DNA of 64,000 nucleotides from Phymorhynchus buccinoides. Its lineage: Eukaryota; Mollusca; Gastropoda; Neogastropoda; Raphitomidae. Shown piece after piece: positions 52,040 to 63,729 of this stretch. Position numbers and translations under genes: made by a program. Location of the stretch: contig CM065699.1 in assembly GCA_017654935.2 (NCBI GenBank), positions 21,596,110 through 21,660,109 on the forward strand, written 5' to 3'. The notes below the pieces were generated by a model. It ran no database searches, had not been told where the DNA came from, and saw nothing but the letters and a program-made list of their open reading frames with translations. The stretch's first letter is position 1. Each line of letters begins with the position of its first letter.

Positions 52040-52249
52040 ATGCTTTATTTATAACAAATTCAACATTCGTTTTTATCCGTACACAAATTCTCACTCACGC
52101 ATTTCTTACCACACCATCAGTCTTTAAAAACAAAAACAAAAAAACACCACCACACACACACACAATTTTGCTTTATTTATAACAAATTTAACATTCGTTT
52201 TTATTCTTACACGAATTCTCACTCACCCATTGCTTACCACACCACCAGT
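52040..52249 (-). repeat. tandem duplication in USB1 3' flank/UTR
   Basis: About 80 bp occurs twice (52,040-52,121 and 52,169-52,249): tttgctttatttataacaaa (first copy differs by one base), ttcgtttttatncgtacacn and accacaccaccagtc. On the minus strand each copy carries an AATAAA (e.g. 52,177-52,172), giving two candidate poly(A) signals 141 and about 270 bp after the stop. Confidence 0.8.
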
Positions 52250-52317
52250 CAACATCATGCACCACATAGTCAGACTCTCACATAGTTTCTTTCTTTGGCC
52301 CTATTTCACACAACAGT

Positions 52318-55300
52318 TCAGCCATGGGCATTCTGCAGATGAAAGGCGAAGGTCTTGTTGCCAGTTTTCAGTCGCACTTGGTGGACGGGAACAACACTCA
52401 GCTCTGTGTGAGTGCTGAAGAACTCGCTGCTCAGCCTCTGTTAGATAACAGAATGAAAGAGAACAACAAGCAGCTGAATATTTGAATAATGATAATAACA
52501 AGGATCCTAGCGGCTTCAAAGTCCCTTCACTGCGAGAACAACAAGCTGCTGAATATTTGCATAATGATAATAACAAGGATCCTAGTGGCTTCAAAGTCCC
52601 TTCACTGCGAGAACAAGCTGCTGAATATTTGCATCATATAGTAAAAAGCCAAGTGTCCGTCCGTGTGTGTGTGTGTCTGTGTGTGTGTCTGAAACACGAA
52701 ACGGGCCTTATAACTCCGCCATTTTTCGACCGAATCGCTTCAAATTTGCTGTGAGCCCTCACGGGGCGATGGCAACGGCAACCGAGGCGGCCATATCATT
52801 TGCGCGGTTTCGCAAATGCGCGAAACGCGCATCCGCTGGCCTCTCGGCGCCCGTAACTCCGGCGTTTCTGGACCGATTGCCTTCGAATTTGGCAGGAAGA
52901 TGACCGGGGACGGGGACTATCCGTGTGCCAAACCGGAAGCGAATCGATTCAGAAATGCCGGAGATACGGGCGCCGACAGTCCAGACCCGACATTGACTCG
53001 AGATTTGGAACATGCGTGACCAGGGATAGTGACTATCGTCATGCAAACTTTCAACACCATCCGTTCGCCTTCTTCTTGGAAATGTAAAACCGAAAGTTTT
53101 ACTTTCGTGTGTTTGAGACTGGCTGTCTGTTGAAAGCCACAATAGCAAACAAGTGTGTCGCCGAGTGGCAGATAAGTCCCCGAGCAAGTAAATGTGGGGA
53201 GGGGGTAGGTGTAGGGAGGAGATAGCTGCCACGGGGTTAAAACTGCCACGGGGGTTAACTGCCACGGGGCGATTGCTAGTAATGATAATAACAAGGATCC
53301 TAGTGGCTTCAAAGTCCCTTCACTGCGAGAACAAGCTGCTGAATATTTGCATAATGATAATAAAAAGGATTCTAGTGGCGTCACAGTCCCTTCACTGCAA
53401 GAACAACAAGCTGCTGAATATTTGCATAATGATAATAACAAGGATCCTAGCAGCTTCACAGTCTCTTCACTGTGTGCATGCCACACGATCTACGTTAACC
53501 GGTTTGATCTACTTATAGTTCCTGGGTAACACTAGTCCTTGGGTGATACCATTCCATCTTCTCCGCTGTTTATAGGGGTGGCAGCATGGATGGATGCACC
53601 GTATGGACTCCGCACACATGCACGGACAAAACGAAATTAATAGTTTCCCGCTTTGCTGAAGCTCAGGTTATATTAGATAAATTGATTGATTTTCCAGTTA
53701 CTTAATAATGTCAGCATATAAAAACAACAAACACTTTTAAAATGCAATATTTCGGATTTATTTCACGAATCTTTCGACTGGCAATGACACAGGGCAACTA
53801 AGACAGCCTTTAAAACACAGTGGTACACAATCTTAATAATGTAACAGCAACTTTATGAAGTGGATAAAAAAAATCATAAGAACAGCAGAGCGACGACTAG
53901 CTCTTGCACTTCAGCAAAAGCCTTGCCTAATGTTCCGTGGTAGGGCTAAACTGTGTATAATATAAACATCTGTCATAGCACATAGGAACTGTTCACAATA
54001 CTTCTTCTTCTACGATAGCTCAGACAGTTTCCTGTCATATGAGCGTAGATGTGTCATGTTGCCATTATACGCCAAACAAAGAAATAGTTAGGCCAAGTAA
54101 GAAAAAAAACATGCAGAATAACTGTGAATGTATACAACTACAGTACCTGTATCTCTTCTCTTGTTTTCTCGGAAATCTTGGAAATGACGTCACCCACACA
54201 CCATAACAAGCTAAAGTGAAGGGAAGGATTCTGAAACAGAAAAAAAAAAAAAAATTAACTATACCTATAGATCCCATTAGTAAATGCAAATCTAAGAATG
54301 AAATTTCGACTTAAACCATGTTTGACTGGATATAACCGGGTACATTTATGTAAGGAGACTAAAGAGCAGATTATAGTATGTGTGCAGAGTACAATCTTAA
54401 GCATTAGATCTTCACCTACAAATCAATCACAAATACTTGCAATGTTGTTTTCGTAAGTTTAACACACCTGAATGATCAATTTTTGTCATTTAAATCATAA
54501 TGGACTTTTTATTGCACTGAAACGGATTGAGGAAGAAGAAATTCCCTGCCAGGTAATCCTTGATTTATTGAAATGTAAATATAGATCATTCGAAATGATT
54601 AAAAGCCTGGGCAAAATCTGTTTGGGCACAAAAAGACATCATAAGACGCATCTGTAATGACATATGGGTTATATATCAGATGTTGTTGAAAAAGAAATTA
54701 AAATCGAAAATTTGTGCTCTCAAAGGGGGTGTTTGGTGATTCATTGACCAAGACATATGGGTTAATAACAAAAACTTGGAAAGAGCATGAAAAAAGGGAA
54801 AAGAAAGCCCAGTACATACTCTTTTATTATTTGAGTATTAGAATGAAGCAACACATGAAAGAAATATATCTAAATTTTGAAGCCTAAAAGTTTGTGGTAA
54901 AGTTAGTTTGCTAAAGTGAAGCATTTCCAAGGAGATAATATTTTTAGCAAAAGAGTTCAATGGTTTGTTGTTCCAAATGATAAAATGTACATGTGACATT
55001 AAACCCAGTGGCAACGAATAAGTTGTCATTTGGTCAAAATTTATACACACACACACACACACACATTTCCTTCCTCATCAGTCACACAAAAATCGCATGC
55101 GAATAAAACAAAAAAAAAAAAAGGGTGGTGCGCCTCTGGCTGCGACGCGCTCTCCAGGTGGGAGCAACCCGAATTTCACAGAGACGCCTCTGTGACTATA
55201 AAGTACCAAATACTAAATATGTTTGCAAGAATACATTCACATTCCAACCAGTGTTTATAATCTCACCCGAAGCTTAAGAAACAAACCACAATCATTGTTA

Positions 55301-58300
55301 ACTTTAAGAGAAAAACAAACGTAGACAGTATAGAATAACCCATGAGAAATTTAATTCTATGAATCCAGTGTTCTACTATTAGAAACCCAAAGTAAATATG
55401 TTTTCTGTATACAGTTACCTCATAGAAGCTTGGCAAGTTGAATTCCGTGAAGCAAGCATCCACTGCTGACACATACTCCATCAAATTGGTGTCTTCCGCT
55501 TTGATCTCCACACTCACAAATGTCCTGCAAAATAAATTCCCCCATTGAGTGTAAAACTTTTTTTTGTTTGTATTTGGTATATTCTAGTCACAGAGACTTA
55601 TCTCTGTGAAATTTGGGCTGCTCTCCCCTGGAGAGCGCATCACCGCAAGTGCAGCGCCTACCCAATAAAATAAGAATTTTGGGGGGGGGCACAGGGTGAG
55701 GAGGGGGTGTGGGCACGCTATCAATTTGGCCATACCTGGCAGCGGGATTTCTCCCTGTTCTTACCGACTTTCAACTGCCGTGGGATTCTTACGAGCATAA
55801 AGCGGCGGGTCAGACTAGCTTTAAGTCCCCATCCGAAGGACTCGACGTTCAGTTCAATTTTCCTAGAAAGAAAGGGAAAGGCCGGGACTTGAACCCGGGT
55901 CACTCACGCTGCAGTCACGCACTACATTTGGCAGGTGAATGTCTTAACCACTCTGCCACCTTTCTCCCATGTAATGCAGTGTTAATATTCTGTCTTCAAA
56001 ACCAGGGGTCAGAATCAGTGTATGAAATTTGCCTCTAGATTTTTTAGAGGGTCACCTGGATACTTTAGACTCTTTACGATTTGTTTAACTTTTTTTTTGG
56101 TGAATGTCTGGGCGTGTAATCATGAGTGCGTCTCAGACAGTCAATACGGGTAGTAGTATGTAAATTAGGCTAAACAGCCACTCGTTTTGGGAGTTTAGTC
56201 TAATATTCACATACTAAGTACTACCCGTGTTGACTGTCTAAGACACACTCATGATTATATGCCCTGGTGATATGATTTGTGACGCAGTGGCCTGAAATCC
56301 AATGCGTCACATGAGAGGTCTTACCGTCATAGACGCACGTGTGTGTGCAAGGATTAACACTGTAACGATACAATTACAGTATCTGTTGCAAAACCAGAAA
56401 TGAAAACATTTTTTTGAAAACAACCAATACTTATAACAGAAAATGGAACAGAATCAATCTATTCGGCTACAGTGCCAACCTGCCTATTAACTCATTCAAG
56501 TCTAGAAGTCATATATGTCCAGAATTAATAGATAGCTGTCAATTTGATGCATTTGCTTCAAGGGAAGCAAATCTGTGTGCACACCATACCGTGGCCATTT
56601 CTAAACTCGCTTCACTCCCTTAGACCGCAATTTTGCTTCTGACTTTGCTTTTGTAATGATTCGTTGTGGGAGAACCAATCAGTGTAGAGAGTTTTTCTCT
56701 ATAAAGTCTATATATATAAAAAAAAGTCTGATCTACCACTTCCCTATGTCTAAACCTCAGGGATGTGAGAGGGCCCCAAACAAAAAAGCGTAGTCGATGG
56801 TATCGTCAAAGTACTCAAACAAAACTTTGCCTCCGACATCAATTTTTTCGCAGCTCGCCTACACGGATCTTACTGTCCGTTGCAGTTTCATCCAGCCAAG
56901 CCCTGTCAAATTTGTGCTGGCATCCTTTGTCGATCTCCTCTTTCCTCACATCTATGGTGTGATAAATAATTTTTATGGCTTTAAAAATATCAAAATCCTC
57001 CTTCGAAATCATAGCCGAACATATAAAAATGACGCATTGCCATTAGTAACTGGCCAACCACAGAGAAGCTTATAAAATTCAGTAAAGGGGCTGTACTCAT
57101 GCTACAAACTGCTTTCGTTTTCACTGTGTGTGCGCGCAAAGAAAGGCTACCTAACTTGACAATCTCTCTCTCCAAATAGAAAAAGTGCATTTACGCGCTT
57201 ACGCATAGCTCTCACATCCCTGAAACCTGAAGTAACAAAAAACGTAATCTTCTTTCATTTCTCCTTTTGTTTATGTATGTTTTGTTTGTGTGCATGGCTG
57301 GAGTGATTTGTGAGTTTGTTTAATATTTCAAAATCGCTGCGATGTGAATGAGTTAAGACCCCTCCCTTTTAAGACCTTATTTTGGATGATTTTCAAGGTT
57401 GCTCACTGCAAAAGATTTCCTTTTAAGACCTTATTTTGGATGATTTTCAAGGTTGCTCACTGCAAAAGATTTTTAATATAAATTTTACATAATGCTATTA
57501 CCTTGTTTTTTCATCATTTGTGTACATCTTGATGGCACCCACATCACAGAGACAGCTGAAACACAAACAGAAATAGCGAAAATTCTTGATAGCTCTGTTC
57601 CATTCAAGCAACATTAACAACAAACACAATTAATTAGAGATAAGTTGTTGTTCACTTGCTATAAAGATGATAAATGCATATGCGCATATACAGTGGTACG
57701 CACAGAAACACACACATATACACACACAGATACACACTGTTCCACCACCTTGGCATGAGGCTGTGTCAGATCAGTTGACATATAAGCTATAGAACGCCAA
57801 GGCTACATCAAAATGTTGCTATGTTCTGCATGGTTGTGTGGAAATTGTCTTAAGCCATGACAAGCTCCAGGCATAACATCATCAGTTTAAAATCCTCCGA
57901 AGTCGGAGTGTGGCTGTTCACATGGCGGGGCATTAAAAAACGGTCACACACGTAATGTTCTCATCCCTAGCTGGTGCATTTGTACCAAAGTGTTCAAGTG
58001 CTTCGGCTGTTGGGATGATCCCTGGAGTCGTTAAGCCAGGGAACAACAACAAGAACACACTGTTCCATAATACAATACAAAACAACCCAAACCCCAAATC
58101 TTTGTTCAAGGTCTTTCTTGAAGGACTACCATATTTTACAGACTATAAGCGCTTATATTATGAGGTGCACCCCTTTTGCACAAAATTGTACACAAAATGC
58201 TGATCTTGTTACAACAGTTTCTAACTATACTGTCAGGCATATCATATGGCACAGGGTTCTCACTCTCAGTCTGGAGACAAATTTTTTAGTGCCTTATTGT

Positions 58301-59532
58301 TCGTAAAATACAGTAATTTTCCCTCATAAGTGGAACTGATAAAGATAGAATCTGTGCGTTTCTTTTTTTACCTGTCCCGCCGCAGAAAGGTTTCTTTCAA
58401 AGAGTCGGTCAGCGGCTGAATCCAGTGATGCCGGATGACCACAGTTCTTGACAGGCTGATGTGAAGATTGTCCATCCGTTCGAAACTCAGAGGTCGAAGG
58501 CACAACAACAGCATGTCAATCAAAGTGTTGTACCGTTCATCAGGAGACACTGAAACAAGGTAAAAATGTGTCAAGTTTTGCATAAAAATTTCTTCAGATT
58601 CAGTTAAGAGACACCCACCCCACCTCCCCACCACTGGGAGGGGGGGGGGGTGTTCTTTCATACAAATACCCCCCCCCCCCCCACACACACACCCTCTGGA
58701 AGCTCTGTGCTTTGTAACTTCCTCTAATCTGTCACTCACTTTGACTCTGCCTCTTGTTCCCTTTGCTTACACTTACAGTTGTCTACAATCTTTCTGCCTT
58801 ACTGGTCCATTCTCCTACCTTTTTTCAAGAAACTCTTACAAAGATTGTCTCCAGCCAAAGACGGACATGCTCTGCCTAACTATTTCTTAGTTAGGCGCAT
58901 AAAGGCAGCATGATGCAAGATCTGCGCTCATATTTGACAGGAAACTGTCTTCTTCAGAGATATTTAAGTACAGCATCATGCATGCCAATTAAAGTGTCAA
59001 ATACCATTCATCTGGAGACACAAATGAAATAATTATGGGAGACAAAGTTTTGTACAATGATTATTAGCTTAAGGTCTAATTCAAAGACACAAGTTCACAA
59101 AAACTGGGACAAAAATGCATTGAATTTGGAAGCACCAAAATATGGTGTAGTTTAGCCAACTCACAATTTATGAGAGTAAGACAGCATTTTTTGTAACTTC
59201 TAGAACTATTATCATTGGTAAATTAAAAAAGTTTTATAAGTTCTGCTTATGTCATGACAGAACTAATAAAACAAATATGAATAAATGAATTAATGAACAA
59301 CATGAATATTATCTTACCATATCTATCAACAGTCAGCATGTATTTAATGGACTATAAGGCGATACTTTTCTAAGACTGAGACCCCTGTGCCTTATGATAT
59401 GACTAATAACATAGTAAGAAACTATGAAAACAAAATAAGAATTTTATGTAAAAAAGTGTGTGTGTGTACACATGTTCGTGTGTGTGTGTATGTGTGTACA
59501 CATATACATGTGTGTATGTGTGTGTGTGTGTG

Positions 59533-59603
<71 letters not shown>

Positions 59604-62600
59604 CTTGTTATGCAAAGCACCTAATACTAGAGTTTGTAAAAATGGCTCACAAACGATCACACAACAAAGTCAAACACTTAGAACTGTAAACCTTGCAGCA
59701 CTTGGCTATAGTATATATGCCAACATTGTGCGCTGTATTACTTATTTTAACTGAGCACACTATAAGCTCTGCCTGTTGTTGCTTCTTGAAGACATCTTGT
59801 ATTTTCACTTTTGTTTTGTTGAACAATAAAATATTGAAACCAAAACCCTTCCTGAATTCATCAATTGATTAAGCACATGGAATGAAGGAAACCGTCATCA
59901 AGTCAAAACAGTGGAACCCACACACACAAACAAACGTGACACATAAGCAGTTACATTACTTAATAATTTAATTTTATATGCATGTGTACATAACATATTA
60001 TTATGTTTTACCAGCAATCCATGTATACACATGGTGATCATGTAAAGACTGGTACCTGGAATGTAAAGATAGGACGCCCAGTTGCCCTCCATGTGGGAGA
60101 AGCTGCGCACTCTTCCTCCGTGCTGCTTGGGATCATCACTGTTGTCCTTCCGCTTCATTTTGTCCTCAAACATGCTCATGATGGCGCCAGGTAAGGGCAG
60201 ACCGGTGTTGATCACTTGACTTGAACTGGGTACAAATATAATGACATTTTACCAACATGAATATTAATAAAAATTATTATCAATGACTATCAAAGGTAGA
60301 GGAAACAAATAGGTGAATGAGCCAAATGATGAATAGGGCATAAGATTCAATGCAGGAGAAATGTCATATCGAATGTTTATGTACGTACAACATAAGTTCT
60401 CCTTCTTTAGTTTTACCTACTGGAAAAGGAAAAAGTTTGCAGCAAATTCACAACTTTTAAATCGTTATCTAAAGAGTAGCAGAGCTACTAAACTACTATC
60501 TAAATTAGTAGAGTTCTATAACAAAAAGTCAATTCTATCTTCAAAACCAGGGGGTTTATAGTTTAATGGATTGTTTGTTGGCTTACTCTAGCTAAAAGTA
60601 AAAAACTCCATGGATCATCCTAACAGCCGAAGCACTTGAACTTGAACACCCACGAGTCTTAAAAGAATTAGCAAAAGAACTATCCCTTCCACTAACCTTA
60701 CTCTTTAATAAGTCCTTAGAATCTGGTGTGATTCCCACTGACTGGAAACAAGCTGATGTAACTGCCATTTTTAAAAAGGGTTCCAGATCTGATCCTGGAA
60801 ATTATAGACCTGTTAGTTTGACATGCATAGCATGCAAGATCCTTGAGTCATTTATTAGAGATGCGATTGTAAATCACATGCATGACAACAAATTGTATAC
60901 AAAATGTCAACATGGCTTTAGAAGTACGAGATCATGTACCACCCAGCTTATGGAAGTCATGGAGGAACTAACGGAGTTATTAGATAATGGTTATCCAGTG
61001 GACATAATTTATTTAGATTTTAGAAAGGCATTTGATAGTGTACCACATAATAGATTATTAATGAAAGTTAAGTCTTATGGCATAGCTGGAAATGTTCATA
61101 ATTGGATTAAGGACTTTTTAACCAATAGAGCTCAAAAGGTTAGGGTTGGAGACAATTATTCATTTGTAGCCAATGTATTCAGTGGAATCCCTCAGGGTAG
61201 CATCCTTGGACCCATTCTCTTTACTATTTTTTTAATTAATGATCTTCCTGAGTGTGTAGAATCTCCATGTAAAATATTTGCTGATGATACAAAAATGTTT
61301 AACAAATCATGTAACTGTCAATTTTTACTTCAGCAAGATTTAAACAAACTACAGGACTGGACTACTAAATGGAATTGATATTTTAATACAGATAAATGCA
61401 AGGTTATGCATGCTGGTAGGAAAAATCCAAACAAAGATTATACTATGACTAAGAACGATGTTCCCGTTTCATTAATAACATGTGAGAAGGAGAAGGATTT
61501 GGGAGTTATATTTGATAAAGATTTATCTTTTGATGCACATATCCAAAGCTGCGTAAATAAAGCGAACAAAATGATAGGGTTAATTAAAAGAACATTTATT
61601 AATAATGATTATGACATATTTAGTTACCAAACTATATAAAGCACTAGTAAGGCCACATTTAGAGCATGGCAACAATATATGGCATCCTAAATATAAATAT
61701 CAATCAGTAGCTATTGAAAAAGTTCAACGAAGGGCTTCAAAGCTTGTTAAAAAATGCAGAAATATGACTTATGAAAACAGACTTCTTTATCTTAATCTCT
61801 ATTCCCTTAGTTAAAGGTAGAAGAGTCAGGGGAGACCTGATTGAAGCATATAAAATATTTAATGGTCATGTTGATTTGTCATGGGATGATTTCTTTAAGT
61901 CTGTACAGTATGATATAACAAGGAATTCATATGGTAAGGTTTTCATTAAGCGATATAACACTAACATTAAAAAATATTGTTTTACTAACAGAATTGCTAA
62001 CCTATGGAATGATTTACCAGTGGACCTAAAATGTGCACCCAATACTAATACATTCAAAAATCGTCTAGATAATCATCCAAAACTTATAAATATATTTAGA
62101 AGCATTGATTAAAATTGCATGATAGGAAAATTCAACCGATTACACCTTGATCAAAGATACAAAATAAAAATTGATGATTCGATGGGACTGCCAAAAAGCT
62201 TGACAGCTTATTTAGTCCCTACCCCTACTACTACTACTACTACTATGGTACAAATGCATCAACTAGGGATGAGAACATTACGTGTGTCTGTGTGACCGTT
62301 TTTGATTACCCCACCACGTGACAGCCACACTCCGTCTTCGGGGGGGTTACTTTATAATGGATGACTGGAAGGTCCTGGGACAGGAGGCAGACACAGCCGC
62401 CTCAGGTAGCCCATTCCAGTCTCAGATTTTTTGAGGGAAAAATGAATTTCGTTTGTATTCTGTGCGGCAGTGGATAGATGACAGTTGCTGGTCATCTGCA
62501 TCTGCATGTATTACGTCAAGTTGGCAGACACCCAATTCTGGTATAAACGCCAACCGTCATGTCCTCTTCTCTGGCGCTGGAATGAGCATGGGCTGGTGTT

Positions 62601-63188
62601 GTCAACCTGGACAATGCCGTGCTGAATTTTGTAAAGCATTGTCAGCCTGCTGGTTTTCCTGCGCTGCTCAAGTGTGGGCCACCCTAACTGAGATATCATG
62701 TCAGTGACACTGGAGGTGTTGTGGTAGCGGTTAAGTACGAAGTGAGCCACCCTTCTCACACACACAGATTTTTCTCTTCTTTTTTTTGTGGGGGAGGGGG
62801 GGGGGGTCCGTGCAACCAAGGACCCCCCCCCCCCCCCCCCAAGCAAACCACCCTGAGTTGCCACACTTCTTCTTCTTGCATTATCCATCAACAATTTGAT
62901 GATTTATTGATTATGACGCACACTACACTACAGTGACTACACACAATGACAGGCCCAAAGACACATGCACAATCTCACTTATCATTACCGTTTCCCTGAT
63001 GCCTGATCATGGTGATTGTCTGCTGTGCAGCGTTTTTTAAAGTTGTGATGGTGGAGATCATCTTCATCATCTGCATCCTGATCCTGTGCATGTTTCAATG
63101 CAACTGATTTAGCTGTGGAGGGGTCATTCCCCCTGATCTCATTTTCTTCTTCTGAACTAGAGTCGCTATAGCTGACCAGACTGTTCAT
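52318..63188 (-). CDS. USB1: U6 snRNA 3'-5' phosphodiesterase
   Basis: USB1 (Mpn1) is a nuclear 2H phosphodiesterase that trims the U6 snRNA 3' oligo(U) tail and stabilises U6. Exons on the minus strand: 63188-62989, 60225-60056, 58549-58372, 57555-57502, 55524-55419, 54230-54147 and 52437-52318 (TGA), GT-AG and in phase throughout, 303 aa (human 265). The start MNSLVSYSDSSSEEENE matches the acidic USB1 N-terminus. QHGGRVRSFSHMEGNWASY lies at about 101-119. Catalytic motifs are H153-I-S155 and H241-F-S243, 88 residues apart as in human USB1, and VVIRHHWIQPL follows the first. IKMYTNDEKTRTFVSVEI and FNLPSFYENPSLHFSLLWC complete the fold. Intron 1 holds a nested LINE. The 3' end abuts a minisatellite carrying a Helitron-like insert. 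Confidence 0.95.
52450..53480. repeat. 72-76-bp minisatellite interrupted by an insert
   Basis: Units read aatgataataacaaggatcc, tagtggcttcaaagtccctt and cactgcgagaacaa, then gctgctgaatatttgcat. Two to three units precede and three follow the 646-bp insert at 52,634-53,279. It lies in the last USB1 intron. Confidence 0.93.
52634..53279 (+). mobile_element. Helitron-like non-autonomous insert
   Basis: Starts TCATATAGTAAAAAGCC and ends GCGATTGCTAG. It sits between A (52,633) and T (53,280), so removing it restores ttgca-taatgataat exactly as in the other minisatellite units. TC...CTAG in an A^T target without duplication is the Helitron signature. Near the 3' end tgccacgggg is repeated three times; a canonical 3' hairpin was not found. 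Confidence 0.8.
54000..54105 (-). mobile_element. family D fragment
   Basis: cttcttcttctacgatagct, cagtttcctgtcatatgagc, gtgtcatgttgcc and aagaaatagttaggcc, then truncated. It ends about 40 bp from the USB1 exon donor at 54,146. Confidence 0.7.
54994..55213 (+). mobile_element. SINE-like repeat, family H, 3' part
   Basis: cattaaacccagtggcaacg, aagttgtcatttggtcaaaa, (CA)n, ctccaggtgggagcaacccg and gactataaagtaccaaatac. Confidence 0.75.
55565..55971 (-). mobile_element. full-length tRNA-Leu-headed SINE
   Basis: Minus strand, 5' to 3': head gtggcagagtggttaagaca (box A region), gggttcaagtcccggcc (perfect box B), body agtctgacccgccgctttat and aatcccacggcagttgaaag, tail ctctccaggggagagcagcc, caaatttcacagagataagt and ataccaaatacaaacaaa. 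About 400 bp; lies in a USB1 intron, sense. Confidence 0.85.
56110..56264. mobile_element. fold-back MITE, family F
   Basis: Arms gggcgtgtaatcatgagtgc / acactcatgattatatgccc and cagacagtcaatacgggtag / ctacccgtgttgactgtcta; loop near ccactcgttttggg. Confidence 0.9.
56491..57352. mobile_element. TTAA-flanked MITE, family S, with a 465-bp insert
   Basis: TTAA-ctcattcaagtctagaagt on the left and gcgatgtgaatgag-TTAA on the right. Without the insert at 56,758-57,222 (plus one 6-bp duplicate) it is about 390 bp and colinear with 44,390-44,771. Confidence 0.8.
56758..57222. mobile_element. 465-bp element with CAGGGATGTGAGAG termini and 6-bp duplication
   Basis: Perfect 14-bp terminal inverted repeats CAGGGATGTGAGAG / CTCTCACATCCCTG, flanked by AAACCT at 56,752-56,757 and 57,223-57,228. 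The unoccupied site ctaaacctgaag is at about 44,645. No transposase ORF recognised, so the superfamily is open. Confidence 0.85.
57745..58047 (-). mobile_element. family G repeat, copy 3
   Basis: Reverse-complement match of 36,757-37,065: ccttggcatgaggctgtgtc, gaacgccaaggctacatca, gtaatgttctcatccctagc and tgttgggatgatccctggag. Confidence 0.8.
58127..58317. mobile_element. MITE family B, copy 4
   Basis: accatattttacagactata on the left and ttcgtaaaatacagtaa on the right; diverged interior with ggcacagggttctcactctc. Confidence 0.6.
58618..58960 (+). mobile_element. GAA-type dispersed repeat (family D)
   Basis: G and C runs, ctctggaagctctgtgct, ttctcctaccttttttcaag, ctccagccaaagacggacat, gcctaactatttcttagtta and tgacaggaaactgtcttc. 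Its 5' end is joined to a gggggggggt/acccccccccc inverted tract. Confidence 0.75.
59454..59602. repeat. (GT)n microsatellite
   Basis: GT-rich from 59,456 with a pure GT run at 59,535-59,601. Confidence 0.95.
60568..62345 (+). mobile_element. family G repeat, copy 4, split by a LINE
   Basis: The left part (60,568-60,649: ttggcttactctagctaaaa to cttgaacac) and the right part (62,244-62,345: atggtacaaatgcatcaact to cactccgtcttcgggg) join to the same order as the unbroken copies, where cacttgaacac is followed directly by tatggtacaaa or similar. Confidence 0.85.
60650..62243 (+). mobile_element. 5'-truncated LINE with near-complete RT domain
   Basis: Encodes LFNKSLESGVIPTDWK, SDPGNYRPVSLTCIACKILE, CQHGFRSTRSCTTQLMEVME, IIYLDFRKAFDSVPHNRLL, GIPQGSILGPILFTIF and KIFADDTKMFNKSC (catalytic FADD intact). 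A TGA after TTKWN (61,377) and frameshifts near 61,620 and 61,810 break the frame; RPHLEHGNNIWHP, IEKVQRRASKLV and CFTNRIANLWNDLPVDLK follow. The 3' end is (CTA)n. It lies in USB1 intron 1, antisense, inside a family G repeat. Related to 30,345-31,327. Confidence 0.93.
62350..62890 (-). mobile_element. LINE C-terminal fragment
   Basis: The minus strand encodes VRRVAHFVLNRYHNTSSVTD, ISQLGWPTLEQRRKTSRLTM and LYKIQHGIV, then in another frame WNGLPEAAVSASCP. The former is the usual 'ARfvxxxy..tsSVtxMlxxLgWpsLexRR' tail of CR1/jockey-like ORF2. A G/C-run hairpin (62,792-62,840) breaks its 5' side. Confidence 0.75.
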
Positions 63189-63377
63189 GATTTCCACAAA
63201 GAGTTGCACCAAACAAAACGCAGAGCCTTCGTAGTTCGTGTAAAAGCTTACTTTCGTTCTCGAGTCAACCAAGCTTTGTGAAGTTCTTAAATGGCACAAT
63301 CCTGAAATGTCATTAAACAATTGTCGTTTTAGTAAGATTTAACAAAATCAAATGAAACTGTACAAATAATAGCTTGT

Positions 63378-63490
63378 AGTGTGTGTGTGTGTGTGTGTGT
63401 GTGCGTGTGCGTGTGCGTATGTGTGTGTGTGCGCGTGTGCGTGTGTGTGTGTGTGCGCGTGTGCGTGCGTGCGCATGTGTGCGCGCACAA
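63378..63490. repeat. (GT)n/(GCGT)n microsatellite
   Basis: Mixed gtgtgt, gtgcgt and gcgcgt runs upstream of USB1. Confidence 0.9.
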
Positions 63491-63729
63491 GATTTGACTC
63501 ACTGATATCTTCTTCTTCTTCTTCAAATTGGGGATGTTTATCCTGCCCCGCACTCACCGGTCTTCATTCAGACCAGCGCACAGGGTGCGTGCTATGTGAA
63601 TTCGTGTAATCCATCCCACCGGCACACACGGCCTACTCGTACCGAATAGTGGAATGGGCTCGTGCGCGCAAGACCTTGTGCGTGCGTTCGCAAACGGGCC
63701 CTCGGTTGCAGGTCTCATCCGAAGGACCA

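Noticed and set aside
52759..53486. 168-aa and 189-aa minus ORFs
   Set aside because: They read through the Helitron-like insert and minisatellite units; no coding signature.
55880..55971. tRNA-Leu-like sequence (also 8,459-8,541)
   Set aside because: Has pol III boxes but continues into a shared SINE body and tail; treated as a SINE head, not a tRNA gene.
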